Shown piece by piece: positions 23,092-33,845 of a stretch of 64,000 nt of DNA; within the stretch, counting starts at the first letter, position 1, and every line of letters begins with the position of its first letter. The stretch lies in assembly GCA_024449915.1 (NCBI GenBank), contig JAMZAV010000958.1, forward strand, positions 124,001-188,000. Reading direction: 5' to 3'. The notes below the pieces were generated by a model. That model made no database searches. It was not told the origin of the DNA and saw only the letters and a list, made by a program, of their open reading frames with translations. A program made the translations under genes and the position numbers. The stretch comes from Sweltsa coloradensis. Lineage: Eukaryota > Arthropoda > Insecta > Plecoptera > Chloroperlidae.

Positions 23092-23240
23092 GTCGTCCGT
23101 GGTGGCACACGATAGGGCGCTGGTCCGAAGCCTATGGCTCTACGAGGACGTGGGTTCGAATCCCGCATAAGACATTTTTTTGTAATCGTCCTTCACCATC
23201 ATCTATCACCACTTATTGTCTGGAATAGTCTTAGTGCATT
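23092..23240 (+). repeat. tRNA-derived SINE, family S1
   Basis: A-box-like 'GTGGTGGCACACGATAGG', then 'GCGCTGGTCCGA', and a canonical B box GGGTTCGAATCCC, followed by a T-run and a CATCATC-rich tail. The reverse copy at 14725-14796 has the same blocks. The tRNA acceptor stem is not formed, so a functional tRNA is unlikely. Confidence 0.72.
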
Positions 23241-23429
23241 AATATGAAACGTTAAGCAACAAAAATCATCATGAAAATAAAATGTTGGCGCCGTTTTGTC
23301 ACAATGTATTTTGCAAAAATATTGTATCAAATTAAAAATTTTATTGGACTTTGATGACTAGCGAAGGAAAAATCTGTTACATAAATAATATTTAGAAAAA
23401 AAGGATTTGTACTCGAAATAAGTATCTAG

Positions 23430-23560
23430 TTACTAGTTGTAGGGTAAAAACTGAACAAGAAAATGTCGATTTTCGTGTAATTCGAAAAGTATTAAACGCT
23501 GAGCGTTTACCCAAGCCTCGTAAGATATTTTAATTTGAAATGAAGACGTTGAAATAGTTC
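23430..23560 (+). repeat. Dispersed repeat R2, copy 2
   Basis: Shares 'GGGTAAAAACTGAACAAGAAAA', 'AAACGCTGAGCGT' and 'ACCCAAGCC' with 9165-9330 in the same order. Class unknown. Confidence 0.6.
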
Positions 23561-23794
23561 GTCATCGTGGCGTCGTAAACGTGGATGTAAAGATGTTCAT
23601 ATCTTCCTTCACTCTTATTGTGTATGTATACAGTAGTCTCATGAATGTTATCCGATATCAGTCCGCTTGTTTATGTTATGTTATGCGGGTCATGTGAAGG
23701 AATTCTTCCAACTTGTCTGCCTGACACCCGGGACCCACATTACAAGCAACTTAGATGTTACTATTACATAACGTAAGATTGCTCGTCACTTGGC

Positions 23795-23855
23795 TCACGG
23801 CTAGCACGCTAGGGGTGGTTCTCGGTTCGCTTCCCGCCACTTCTCAACCAATGTT
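23795..23855 (+). repeat. tRNA-like sequence (possible SINE head)
   Basis: 'TTGGCTCACGGCTAGCACGC' resembles an A box, and 'CGGTTCGCTTCCCG' a B box, about 30 bp apart. A short leader 'TGCTCGTCACTTGGCTCA' recurs at about 42494, suggesting a repeat family rather than a tRNA gene. Confidence 0.45.
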
Positions 23856-24059
23856 TCCTAGCGAATACTAGGATTGTTGCGCCCTGTACGAGCAGCCAAC
23901 GTAACATGTCATTATACCAACTTAGCCAACCCCACTGGGAAGGACAAGACAACATACTCGTACAAATGAAGGAGTTGTAAAACACTCGATTCGACTTGAT
24001 TTGTAACAACCTTTTGACCGATTGGTGCAAAACAAGACGAATTGATCAGTTGCCTTAAG

Positions 24060-24256
24060 GCTATTCAACCGCGCTTTTCTGTTTTCTAAAATATGCTACC
24101 AAGTCAAAATAAATGAATGGCTTTGAGACCTGGTTCTTTTAGAAAATCAAAACTTTGTTTTCAAAATTTTCTGATCGGGCCAGGTTGCATAACCATTCAC
24201 TATATTTTGACTTGGTATAGCATATTTGGGAAAATAGAAAAACGCGGTCGAATAGC
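24060..24256. mobile_element. Palindromic MITE of 197 bp
   Basis: Left arm GCTATTCAACCGCG and right arm CGCGGTCGAATAGC are inverted partners, and similarity continues inward over 'ATATGCTA..CCAAGTCAAAATA' and 'ACCTGG' nearly to the centre. Arms of about 95 bp. No target duplication is evident and there is no coding capacity. Confidence 0.78.
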
Positions 24257-24279
24257 GGTCCTATAGCAATGAATCACAC

Positions 24280-24515
24280 GATAGATTTGAAGATTATTCC
24301 TAATCAGCCTGGTAGATTCTGGCGTCGCCCGCTGGTGGAATCGTGCCCAGCTAGTTTGGTCGGTGGTTCGGATTCTGGTTGGCTATGTTCGCGCGACAAT
24401 CACGTCGGCTCCGACAGGGTTGACTTCGTTTGCTTTAGAATAAGATTAAAGCCCCCCCCCCCCCCCCTGAAAACAATGTTTCTCAGCGGGTAGACTCTTA
24501 ATGCGAATTTATTTC
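24280..24515 (+). repeat. SINE family S2, diverged copy
   Basis: Shares 'GATTCTGGCGT', 'GAATCGTG(C/T)CCAG' and 'GTTGGC' blocks with 28690-28810, then a C-run, 'CTGAAAA', 'GGGTAGACTCTTAATGCGAATTTATT' corresponding to the S2 3' end. The C-run of 15 at 24452-24466 replaces the CCCCCACTG of other copies. Confidence 0.65.
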
Positions 24516-26005
24516 TGTTTGATCGTGAGGCTTTATAGCTGCTATCCGTCTCTATTGCGTTGTCTAGCTAGTCTATAGTGAGACCTGTACCCTGGCAATA
24601 TCCTCGCCTAACTGTACGGTGCGGGGCGGGTGGTAGGAGGTGATTTGTATTCCTGCCACGCTCAGGGTTGGCTGTCTACACGTGGCTTCCAGGCTAGATA
24701 TTAGCTCAATGACACAACTAAACAGTTCCTGATTCTACATTGTCGAGAGTTTTTTAAACCGTCATCAGACAAGAAACTGACTAAACGATTTACATATCAT
24801 TGTGATGTATTTTATAATACTCATTATCCAGAAAATAGCCTAAATAAAGTTATAATCAAGTATATATTTGAGTTAGGCCTACCTCAAATTATATAAAACA
24901 AATGCGAGTATTTAATAGTTCCTAAATATTGTCTTTCTTGACAAAATATATTGAAAATTGTTGTTCTGAGATACGTCCAAACAACCATAGCTAAAAAGAC
25001 TTTCCAGTCCCCTTCTTTCGCGTAATCTCTCATCTAGCATAATTAATACCGTAACAGTTAACGATTTAAGGAAGATTTTTTTAAAAATAATTTCATCATA
25101 TTATGAATGACAAATTTGTATTCTGTGTATGCGGATCAAGTATTCAAAATATTACAATATTTTGTGAATGTGTTTTTATTATATTTATTATATGGCGATC
25201 CTATAGTAGGATTGTAGGACTGTGCGTATGAAAGTCGTCTCGGATCGGGTAACCGGCCGAAACAATACTGTACGTAAAAATAATCTTTACTTTTGAATGA
25301 TCTCACAATATAATTTTCTTCCAATTCTTCGTCTATTGTCTGGATATTCATTGAATGACTTTTAAATATCGAAATATTAATTATATTAAATTGTCTGAAC
25401 CGGCACCTCCACCAATCTATGTAAATCTTGGACCATCCCCCCAAAATATATTTTTTGTTTTCCGAAAATCGGAAACCTTTTTTGACTATTGGGTCGGACC
25501 CCAAATACCCGACCCGACCCTAAATTTCGGGTACCCCCCCCCCCACGACGAATATATAATGTACCCAGTAAATATAGCATGAGATCAGGTGTTCCGTCCA
25601 TATATTTCTCCGTCTCTGCTTAGAAGTCAGGCTAAACGCGCCTTGACATGAAACATGGTCTGGTTGCTAATTACCCTAGGACGCGTGCAGTTATGTCTTG
25701 TTTGTTTGTTTCTACGGTGTAGGTTACACCCAAGAGAGTTGACACCGCGGTAAAGACCGGTGTATCACACTATACTACACTCGGCTTACGCGTATATATA
25801 ATCTTTGTTTATAAGCAATTACACGTTTCGACTCACTTTGTTAGCAAGGTCGTCACGATAACATTTCTTATGTTGAAGAAAATGTTTATTGAGTGTAACT
25901 GTTGAGAGTGCTTTACAGTCTATTACAGTATTTTGTAATGATTCTTTTAAAAAGTAAGGGGGGGGAGGATTTATAAGCCCTAATGAAGTGAGCTATTATT
26001 GGAGC
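24516..26005. other. No gene seen; one copy of the CCGGCACCTCCACCA motif
   Basis: The motif ACCGGCACCTCCACCA occurs at 25399-25414; it recurs at 36783, 42954, 43011, 43068, 53877 and 53927. Overlapping open frames at 25136-25601 have no recognised domain and contain a C-run at 25536-25548. Confidence 0.4.
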
Positions 26006-26240
26006 ATAGTGAGCGTAGCGACAGAAACATACATATCATTGTTTACATTCATTACCTTCTAATACATTAAATTGACTGTAAACCATTAGAGACAAAAGTT
26101 TGCAAATTTGTTTTGTTTGTTCACTGTTTATATGCTAAACGTCTTTTGCGATCTTGAAGAAATTTATAGAACATTTTCTTATAATCTCTAAACTTGGACT
26201 TCGACGTTTTGGTGGTAATTTAATGCCTCAAATATCATTG
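26006..26240 (+). repeat. Decayed Helentron-like family A 5' region
   Basis: 'GAGCATAGTGAGCGTAGCGA' followed by a TTTGTTTTGTTTGTTCACT block, 'GCGATCTTGAAGAAATTTA', 'TCTCTAAACTTGGACTTCGACGTTTTGG' parallels 21230-21420. The 3' end was not found. Confidence 0.55.
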
Positions 26241-26588
26241 TTTGTTACGCATAGGCAAAAACATTTACAACTAAGATCTGCTGACATGGACATGTCAAAA
26301 TTATATATATATTTTTTTTAATCTTGAAAGAACGAACTCATAAAAACACCCTTCGCTCCTTTAAAATCGCCCACTTACTAAAAGGGAAGAAATATTCACG
26401 GGCTAAAGGAACCAATCCCAACATCTCCTCTTGTCTGATGAAAATCGTTTACTACTCCAGCAAAGATTGTCGTTGGCCGATAATGAAAAGTCCTGCGTTC
26501 TCGTTTCTTTGATATGGAAACTGAAGAAAGAGAGAGAACGAAATTAAAAAACTGTCATCAAACTTCATCTGTCTCACTCTATCTGTGT
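26241..26588. other. No gene seen
   Basis: Unique sequence. The open frame at 26324-26512 has no recognisable domain. Confidence 0.35.
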
Positions 26589-27093
26589 CAGTGTTAAATT
26601 CTGGCTTTTCATCCCGGAGGGAGGGAGGGGCTATATAATATCCCGGGGGTATTATATAGGTACCAAGTACACCCCCCCCCCCCCAACAATAGCGCCGCAG
26701 ATAAAAATTTAGAAAATCAGGTTAATTTTATAGTGCGTTTGGTGCGTTTAAGAATAAAGTTGTGGACTGAATGCAACATTAAAATAATGTAGTTTTTGTG
26801 CAGTAGATACTGAAAATAAAAACATTGTGCCTCAACTTTTAAACGTTTTTAATGATTATATGATTATCATGTGTATACATTGAATTACAATATTGATATA
26901 CATTGAATTCATTATTCATTTTCTGAATATAGGCGTATATTTTAAAATGCTGTACCAGTTGTACTAAAAATCTATACTAATAGCGCCTAGTGTTTATAGT
27001 TATTTTTCATCCCGGGGGGGGGGGGGGGCAAATGTAAATTCCCGGGGGGATTTGCCCCCCCCCACCCCGGGATTGTGCCTGAATTCAACACTG
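26589..27093. mobile_element. Non-autonomous hAT element with 8-bp target duplication
   Basis: Left end CAGTGTTAAATTCTGGC and right end GCCTGAATTCAACACTG are inverted partners. Flanks ATCTGTGT (26581-26588) and ATCTTTGT (27094-27101) agree at 7 of 8 positions. The interior has the family block 'AATAGCGCCGCAG..AAAATTTAGAAAATCAGG' and 'AGTGCGTTTGGTGCGTTTAAG'. G- and C-runs flank small CCCGGG-based palindromes near both ends (26613-26665 and 27006-27072). Confidence 0.8.
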
Positions 27094-27101
27094 ATCTTTG
27101 T

Positions 27102-27539
27102 CACCCCACACCCCTCTTTGACATTCAGTACCTCGTGACTTTCTGACGCGTGCACATTGCCGCGGTGTCCTGCCCGAGTGTAGATAAAGGGCAGAGCAGC
27201 TAGACCACGTGGTGTTTAAGTTTTAAATGTCGCTAAGAAGAGTGTGGGTGGGGGTCAAACCCCACGCTGTCGTGCTGTCTGTGTGCACGTGATTGACTCG
27301 GTCGTATGGTGGATACTCGCGTCTGCAGCTGTGCAAGGGGGCTTCTAAACATAGAGAAGCCATAGGATAATAGGCTGTCACCAGACTTTTACCACCAAAT
27401 TAGATTTAAATACATCGGCCTTTTGGGAAAGAACTCTTAAACGAACGCTTCTTGTATTCGCGTTGATCGATAAGCGGGTGACCTATTTTCCCTCATACCT
27501 TCATTCGAAAAATATCATTAAAAGCACGAATTTCACGAG
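27102..27539. other. No gene seen
   Basis: Mixed composition, no supported exon or repeat. Confidence 0.35.
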
Positions 27540-27895
27540 AAAAATGAGTTTGATTGAACGCAAATTTATAACACATGTAAGTTTAAATTATTCGAAGGTT
27601 TCCTAAAAATATCATCAATATTGAATCAGCCGTTTGTCCGCGAGAGAATAGGTAAAAATAGAAAGGTACGATAACATAAGATTAAGAAACGTTTCTTTGA
27701 TTGTAACAAACAACGTAGCAGTTCTGAGTTAAGAGATTTCGAAGGTTATCTGAAAATGTCATCAATGTCGGAGAAGCCGTTTGTCCAGTTGAGAGCGAAA
27801 ATTCAAAAACGCAAATTATGAACACGAAACAAAAACACTCGATCTATTTTTCTCAGGCGGATCAAATTTAATTATTCCCTACGCTTAGGCCTGTC
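27540..27895 (-). repeat. Decayed Helentron-like family A 5' regions, two in tandem
   Basis: Two consecutive blocks (about 27570-27660 and 27700-27830) each contain 'TTCGAAGGTT(T/A)(C/T)CT', 'ATCATCAAT', 'GCCGTTTGTCC' and 'GAGAG', the reverse complement of the family A 5' region. It ends with 'CCCTACGCTTAGG..TCCAATTATG', a worn version of the element 5' terminus. Confidence 0.58.
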
Positions 27896-28490
27896 CAATT
27901 ATGTTTGAGTTTACTTTCTGCGCATCTTGAACACAGACTCTGAAGTCTGACCTCACTCTAATTGCACAGACAGTATTTAATAACTTATTCCGTGATAAAT
28001 GATGTTATTAGCTCGATGCGTGCTGACATGTATTGTTTTTCGCTCATCACTTTTATATGAATTAAGATATTTTTATTTTTATTGCGTTACGTACTGAAAA
28101 TAGTGTTTTCAAACGTTAGCCCTTATTCTAGTTCTGTGTTACAACTGAGTTACATACAAAAGGACAACATTTCCCCGCGTACCCTCCATTCCAACCACAA
28201 ACAATCCAATCACAGACTTTTAGTAAATGGGATTTCCAAGGGCTCGATTACGAATGAGGAAAAGCTCGAAAGAAATCCAGAGTTTGGGTGGAGCTTGAAG
28301 TTTTTTGCGATCCTGGGTGGAAGATATAGGCCTACCGACTTTTTTGTTATTCTGTTCTTGGAAAGTAATTATGTCAACTCGGCGCAAATCCTATAATCCT
28401 CTTTGGCTTCGCACTTTCCTCAACAAAATAACCAACATTTTGGTGAATATACTGAAACTCTGAATATTTACTGATTTTATATTTACTCGT
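27896..28490. other. No gene seen
   Basis: A 104-codon open frame at 28082-28396 lacks any recognisable domain, and its flanks show no clear splice sites. Probably chance. Confidence 0.35.
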
Positions 28491-28836
28491 TGGTCTTGTG
28501 GATATAGCGTATCTGCTTCCAATGCAGACGGTCCGGAGTTCGGTTCCAGCTTTTTAGGTAGAAGGTTTTATTTTTTAACTTCTGACGAGGACTTAGATCC
28601 ATCAGTTCTTAGCTTAGGAATGTGTAAACGGTGACTTTGGAGCCGTCCTAGCAACGAGACACACAATAAACTCTAAAAGGTTATTCTGAATAATTAGCCT
28701 TGCTGATTCTGGCACTGTCAGCGGGTGAAATCGTGTCCAGCCGGTCTCTAGTTGGTCATTGTTCGCTCGTCGATGGTGTCGGTGCCTACTAGTACTGGGT
28801 TGGTTTGGTCGGCTTTAAATTTAATGTCCCCTACTG
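28491..28836 (+). repeat. SINE family S2, 5' part with tRNA-like head
   Basis: Head: A-box-like 'GGTCTTGTGGATATAGCGTATCTG' and B box 'GAGTTCGGTTCCAGC' (about 28535-28549). The body, from 'TTTTTTAACTTCTGACGAGG' onwards, matches 19254-19614 reversed. The element is interrupted at CCCTACTG by the hAT at 28837-30210 and resumes at 30211. Confidence 0.78.
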
Positions 28837-30210
28837 CAGTGGCGTAGCGCAGAAGTCGGGGGCCCCCCCGCGACATTGGCCATTGGACATGGTAGGACCA
28901 AGCAAGGGGGGTATGGGGGGCGAAGCCCCCCATGAATAGCGCCGCAGGCGAAAAATTTTGAAAGCAAGTTTTTAGAGTGCATTTGGTGCGTTTTAGGAAA
29001 AAGTGGTGGGCTTAATGTAATACCGAAACAATGTAGTTTGTGTACGTCAATTTGTTTTGTCGTCATGTCGAGCTTACAATTCACAGCATACATGGTATTT
29101 CGCCCCCCCCCCATATCCGCCACTTCCCCGCGACGTAATAATAATGTATACATCTATCTACTAAAACCATGATTGATAACATATTAAATTATATCAACAA
29201 CAACAACAACAACAACAATTATGATAAATGTTAAGAATTGATAAATCAAATAACTTACATTTTGATTCACCAACTGCAATTCTGGAACGTTTCCTAGCCG
29301 TTTAGGCTTTTAGGTGCTTTTAGTGTGTTATTACAGTCTCACTCCCACGCTGAGATATGCATCTATCAGTGAGGGAGTCCGAGAGAGAAAACTGACCTCT
29401 GAAATAATTTTGTGTAAAGGGTGGAAACTAGCCACAAAACAAAGTTTATTGTTGGTGGGGGTAAGGGTAAAATTTAAGGTTCATTGGCATTGTCGGTGAC
29501 ATCGGACTGTTAGTTTTACAACACAAGTGCTATTTCGCTAATCCATACATCCGGTATATTGAGTCTCCAAAATCGTGAACGATCCCAAGATTTTAGAATT
29601 TGAGAGCAAGACTGGCCCCGTCCCTTCCTCGAATGTTTACACTTTACAGTCGTTGCTGTCATATTTATTGCATCGTGTAATTCAGGGAGCACACCGCCGT
29701 TAGTGGTCAAAGACCGACCATTCCTCATGTTGGAACTAAATATTAATTTTATTCACAAGCACGTATTTCGCATACAAACCCAACACAGACCAAATGCCAA
29801 ATGGCGACACACTACCGATCCCCTCACAATCACCCTTTTAGCACAGCCATCCGTTTATGACTTGGCTCGCCCGTCTATACAACTCTTATAAGAGTTGTTG
29901 CTATATTGTCTAAATATTTCGCTGTACAAATACGGAAATGTTGGTTGCCTAGAAAATTCAATGGTGTCTTCACTGTCTTGTCTTCTTCATAATGAATATG
30001 ATATTCAAAGTGTGTGAATATTCTTGAGACCTGTGACTGATTTTCTGTCTGATACAACATTTTCCGTAATTTTTATTTTTTATTTTTAAATTTTGGGGGC
30101 CCGCGAATTTAGTCATATTATTTAAAATACAATTTTGAGTGATTTGTTGTCTTATTTGAAATTTTCATAAAATGCGATCTATATCATCGGGGCCCTCCGC
30201 TACGCCAGTG
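28837..30210. mobile_element. hAT element (1374 bp) inserted in a SINE
   Basis: Left end CAGTGGCGTAGCG and right end CGCTACGCCAGTG are inverted partners with one mismatch, and similarity continues into GGGGCCC. The flanking CCCTACTG (28829-28836 and 30211-30218) is an exact 8-bp target duplication, confirmed because removing the element rejoins SINE S2. Its left part has the hAT family block 'GGGGGGCGAAGCCCCCCATGAATAGCGCCGCAGGCG' shared with 12268-12908. Open frames inside (for example 29516-29728 minus) do not resemble a hAT transposase, so it is non-autonomous despite its length. A (CAA)n run lies at about 29196-29219. Confidence 0.92.
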
Positions 30211-30262
30211 CCCTACTGAAAATTAGTTTATGTAACTGAGTGGGTATAGACTCTAAATACGA
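30211..30262 (+). repeat. SINE family S2, 3' end after the hAT insertion
   Basis: 'CCCTACTGAAAATTAG' and 'AACTGAGTGGGTATAGACTCTAAAT' form the S2 terminal hairpin and tail, continuing directly from 28836 once the hAT and one copy of its duplication are removed. Confidence 0.85.
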
Positions 30263-31042
30263 TTTTTCAAAATATATATATTTTTTATTTATATACTTCT
30301 TCTATCAATATTAAAAGGTAATAAGTTAGTGTGTAATAAATAAATAAATTTCCATGTAAGTCGGTTAGATAAGCTCGTTGTACTTACAAATCCATTAAAA
30401 ATTCTGGACATCGTTTTGACCTTATTTATACCCAACACATTCAAAACTTTGGAAGGTTGTTTGGGAAGGATGCGCACAACTAAATCGTGCAAAACTCCCA
30501 CATATAAATAAAATATGTCTCCTAGTCCTGGATATAAGCTTGGCAATCACTACAAATGTCTCTTTTATGGTGTACTTACTTTGATGTATACTCGGATAAA
30601 ACCATTCGCAGACTCTTTGTATAAACAGCCTCTTAGTAGAGTTTCAAGTTTGTAAGGTTGCTCCTTGCATTAAAGCCTGCTTGTTGACGTGATGTTCGTA
30701 ATGATTAAGATAATAAGTTATCCATAAATAATAATTAATAAGTACAATTAATTAATTAATTTATCGTCTTCCCTATTCAGTTAAAAAACAGATGTACAAA
30801 GGAGGGCAAGTAAATAAACCTATTTAGGCCCTACATAAATGCAGACAAAATAATGAACTATAGGTTAAGTAAAGTTAGAAATAGTAAATCAATTATACAA
30901 TAATTTTGGTAACAAATGCAAAATTATATTAAATGTAATGAATTAATGAACTCAATATAAAAAGGGGTAAAAAAGAAGAGAAAAAAGAAAGAAAGGATAG
31001 AAAAAATAAAAAAATACATCGAAAGAAAAAACGAAACGAAAA
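30263..31042. other. No gene seen; AT-rich
   Basis: A minus-strand open frame (30289-30546) contains a GTAAGT splice-donor-like site (complement at 30382-30387), but no domain was recognised and no convincing acceptor is visible. 30955-31040 is an A/G-rich tract. Confidence 0.35.
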
Positions 31043-31077
<35 letters not shown>

Positions 31078-31080
31078 ATA
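31043..31080. repeat. (AAAT)n microsatellite
   Basis: About nine uninterrupted tetranucleotide repeats. Confidence 0.95.
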
Positions 31081-31200
31081 TAGCGGTCTATACGAAACGT
31101 TGAAACCTCTCTAGTCTTCGTATAGGTAAACTATACTTAGAAAACTAACTTTATATTATTCAATTTACCTAATTTCAAGTTCGTGAAGTTTCCAACAACG

Positions 31201-31204
<4 letters not shown>

Positions 31205-31251
<47 letters not shown>
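31205..31251. repeat. (CT)n microsatellite
   Basis: About 23 uninterrupted CT dinucleotides, unusually pure. Confidence 0.97.
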
Positions 31252-31255
<4 letters not shown>

Positions 31256-33784
31256 TAGCTCAGTAGCTCGTATTTTTAAACTTCTTGGAATAAAACAAAC
31301 AGATCCAAGCAAGCGCACATTAAAGACACGATAAATTCGCTTAGTTCCGTAAGTTAGTGCGCGGCTTGTTTAATTGATGTACTTAAAACTTTAAAATAAA
31401 CGTACTTTAAAGTTCTTTGGCTCTTGTGATGCACAATCCGTTCTTACACTTCGTACATTGAACAACATAATTAGGGACTGGTATTTAAGTTATGGGACTT
31501 TCAGAGCAGGTGAAGTGAGGACTGTCCACAGCACATAATTAATAAAAATAAATGAAAAATTATTGTTACATGTACGTTTTAATGATAATAATTATCATAC
31601 CATCATCTAATCTAATATGTATAAATAAGATAATTTTATTCATGCACGAAACTCAAATTACAAATCACTATATTCGTTATGTTATGAAAGAGTGCGAATT
31701 GTTTCAATACATTATTAATTGTTGGCATTTGTTGAGTAATTTGTTCAACAATTTACATTTTATTTGATGGTAGAATTTTATTATATTTTTTCACACCTTA
31801 TCCGTTAGTCTTTCACCAGGTTTTAGAGTCTACTCACGTCGTGGTTATTAGGTCTTTTCGGATTCTACGGTACGCAGATAAACTATATTGATTCGTTGGA
31901 CTTTAAAAAAAATTGTGTAGATAAAACTTTAAAAAAAATTACTTTTGATTTGATTAGGTATTAACTTTATCATTTTAACACAACATAATAATATGATTCT
32001 ACTTGAGCTTGTTAATCGACTATGTTGTTAGGCTTATAATAAAATGACCAACATCTGCTGGAATCATGACTGTATATCATCAGATAGCAGTATACACACT
32101 ACACAGTATGCACTTAGAATATAAGTAATCAATGCATGACAAATAGTCTGGTGCACATGCAATCAATTATCTGCCATTAATACGATGGATAAGCGTATGC
32201 GATTAATTTACTAAACCCAATCAATTGACCACCAGCCGGCATATAAATAAATCAAGGGTCGGCCAGAATGCTGATTTACTCATCAACTTATCTGTTTGAT
32301 GAGCTTGGACAAACCAGATTTTCATCCAGAATGCAGGGGTTTATTCTGGAACGCTTTGAAGCTCTTATCAGTTATCGAGTGTACAGTCTGTAGGCCTGTG
32401 CCTGTACAGGCCTGTACAGCCTGTAGTCTGCAGCCAGTGTCAAGTTAGAGTGTGTTGTGTACATTTTCAAAATATTGAGCTTATATTTACCTTTTTTTAT
32501 TGGACTGACCGGAAATAGGTTATCAAAAGTTTTTTTTTAAGTTATTTTCCAAAGCTTGATTTTTTTAATTGTTCAAATGTTCTTTAATATCTACATACAC
32601 ATAATATCCTTTCTATAAACAACCTCCCAAAGATTATAAGATTATATTTTTTAAGTTAAAATAGGATGTCGAAATGTGGTTTAGAATGTAAAATTCGCTG
32701 TAATTCGTGAACAAGCGATTTATAAGTAGACATTAAAACTTTGTAAAAAAAAAGTTGGCCCGAGCTTATCCAATAGTTTTCACGTACCTGTTATTTACTG
32801 GTGTCAATCCAACTTCTGGATCAACATTAGTCGACGATAACAAGTGAAAAGTGAGTTTTGTTACACTTGGCGCCAAACGTATAGTGTGTTTCATTATAGT
32901 GGATAATAAAATTAATATATGATTTAAAGTCTGTTAAAAACTATGATTTATTAAATAAAATGGATTATTGTTTCATTTTTATGTGTTCAAAATGTTTATT
33001 TATGAAAAATTTCCATGTGTTCACAATGTGCATATGTATGGACAGGACGAAGAGTTTAAAAATACAACGACCGCCGAAACTTGTTCTTGCATAGGCTATT
33101 TCCGAAATACAAACTTGACAAATCTTGCATCAAGACCTTGATTTATCTATCTTGAAATTATATAGACCAGGTTCTAAAAATTATCACACATTTAGTTGTA
33201 GCATTTCGTTTTCTTTTGCCCTGCGGATAAAACTCGTTAATTTAAACAGAGGCCCACGTCTATGGTTGTTTGCGTTAATTTCAATCATGATGAATGGTAT
33301 AAATATAAACAAAAACTATTGTAAGAGAGTGTGTTAATTAATGTTTTCTCTCGTTCTTCCTTCCCTGTTCAACCTATGAAATGTAACTCGCTCGACCCAT
33401 CATCCAACTCAATCGTCTCGAAGTAAGATTGTTCTCAAGGCTATAGGGCTTGGCGATCCTTAATGACATCAATTAAGCAATAATTGGGTTTCGAGAAAGT
33501 GATTATTATCTTAACTGTGCGATATAGGCCTAGGCCGGGGGCCTAATTCTGTTTTCTACGCATCGACGACGAAATGTGCGTCAATTGAGTTTACCCAAGC
33601 GAGAAAGTCGATAACAGATTGTTTTCACCACCGATTTGTTTATGCTTCGAATAAAACTTTCTTTCAATTGGTGCATAGAGCAAGAATGCAAAAAAATCTT
33701 TGTATTGCTATAGTGTACATTTTTTCTAGTTTTCTTGGAAATATTGATAATTCGATTCAGATTTATATATAACACTAACTGATT
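31252..33784. other. No gene seen; AT-rich unique sequence
   Basis: No domain-bearing frame. A short palindromic stretch 'GCCTGTACAGGCCTGTACAG' lies at about 32399-32418. Confidence 0.4.
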
Positions 33785-33845
33785 GAGGTATATAACGCGC
33801 CTTATGCGAACCTCTAATTCTGCGGGTCACTGGTTCGATTCTGAC
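33785..33845 (+). repeat. tRNA-like sequence (possible SINE head)
   Basis: 'GCGCCTTATGCGAACC..TCTGCGGGTCACTGGTTCGATTCTGACG' has a good B box (GGTTCGATTC), but the A box is weak. No second copy was found. Confidence 0.4.

Noticed and set aside
23092..23170. Functional tRNA gene
   Set aside because: A and B boxes are present, but the acceptor stem does not pair and a related copy exists at 14725, which fits a SINE.
28082..28396. 104-codon open frame as a possible gene
   Set aside because: No domain, no splice borders, and surrounded by decayed repeats.
30289..30546. Minus-strand open frame with a GTAAGT donor-like site
   Set aside because: No recognised domain and no convincing acceptor; GTAAGT occurs again 190 bp away by chance.
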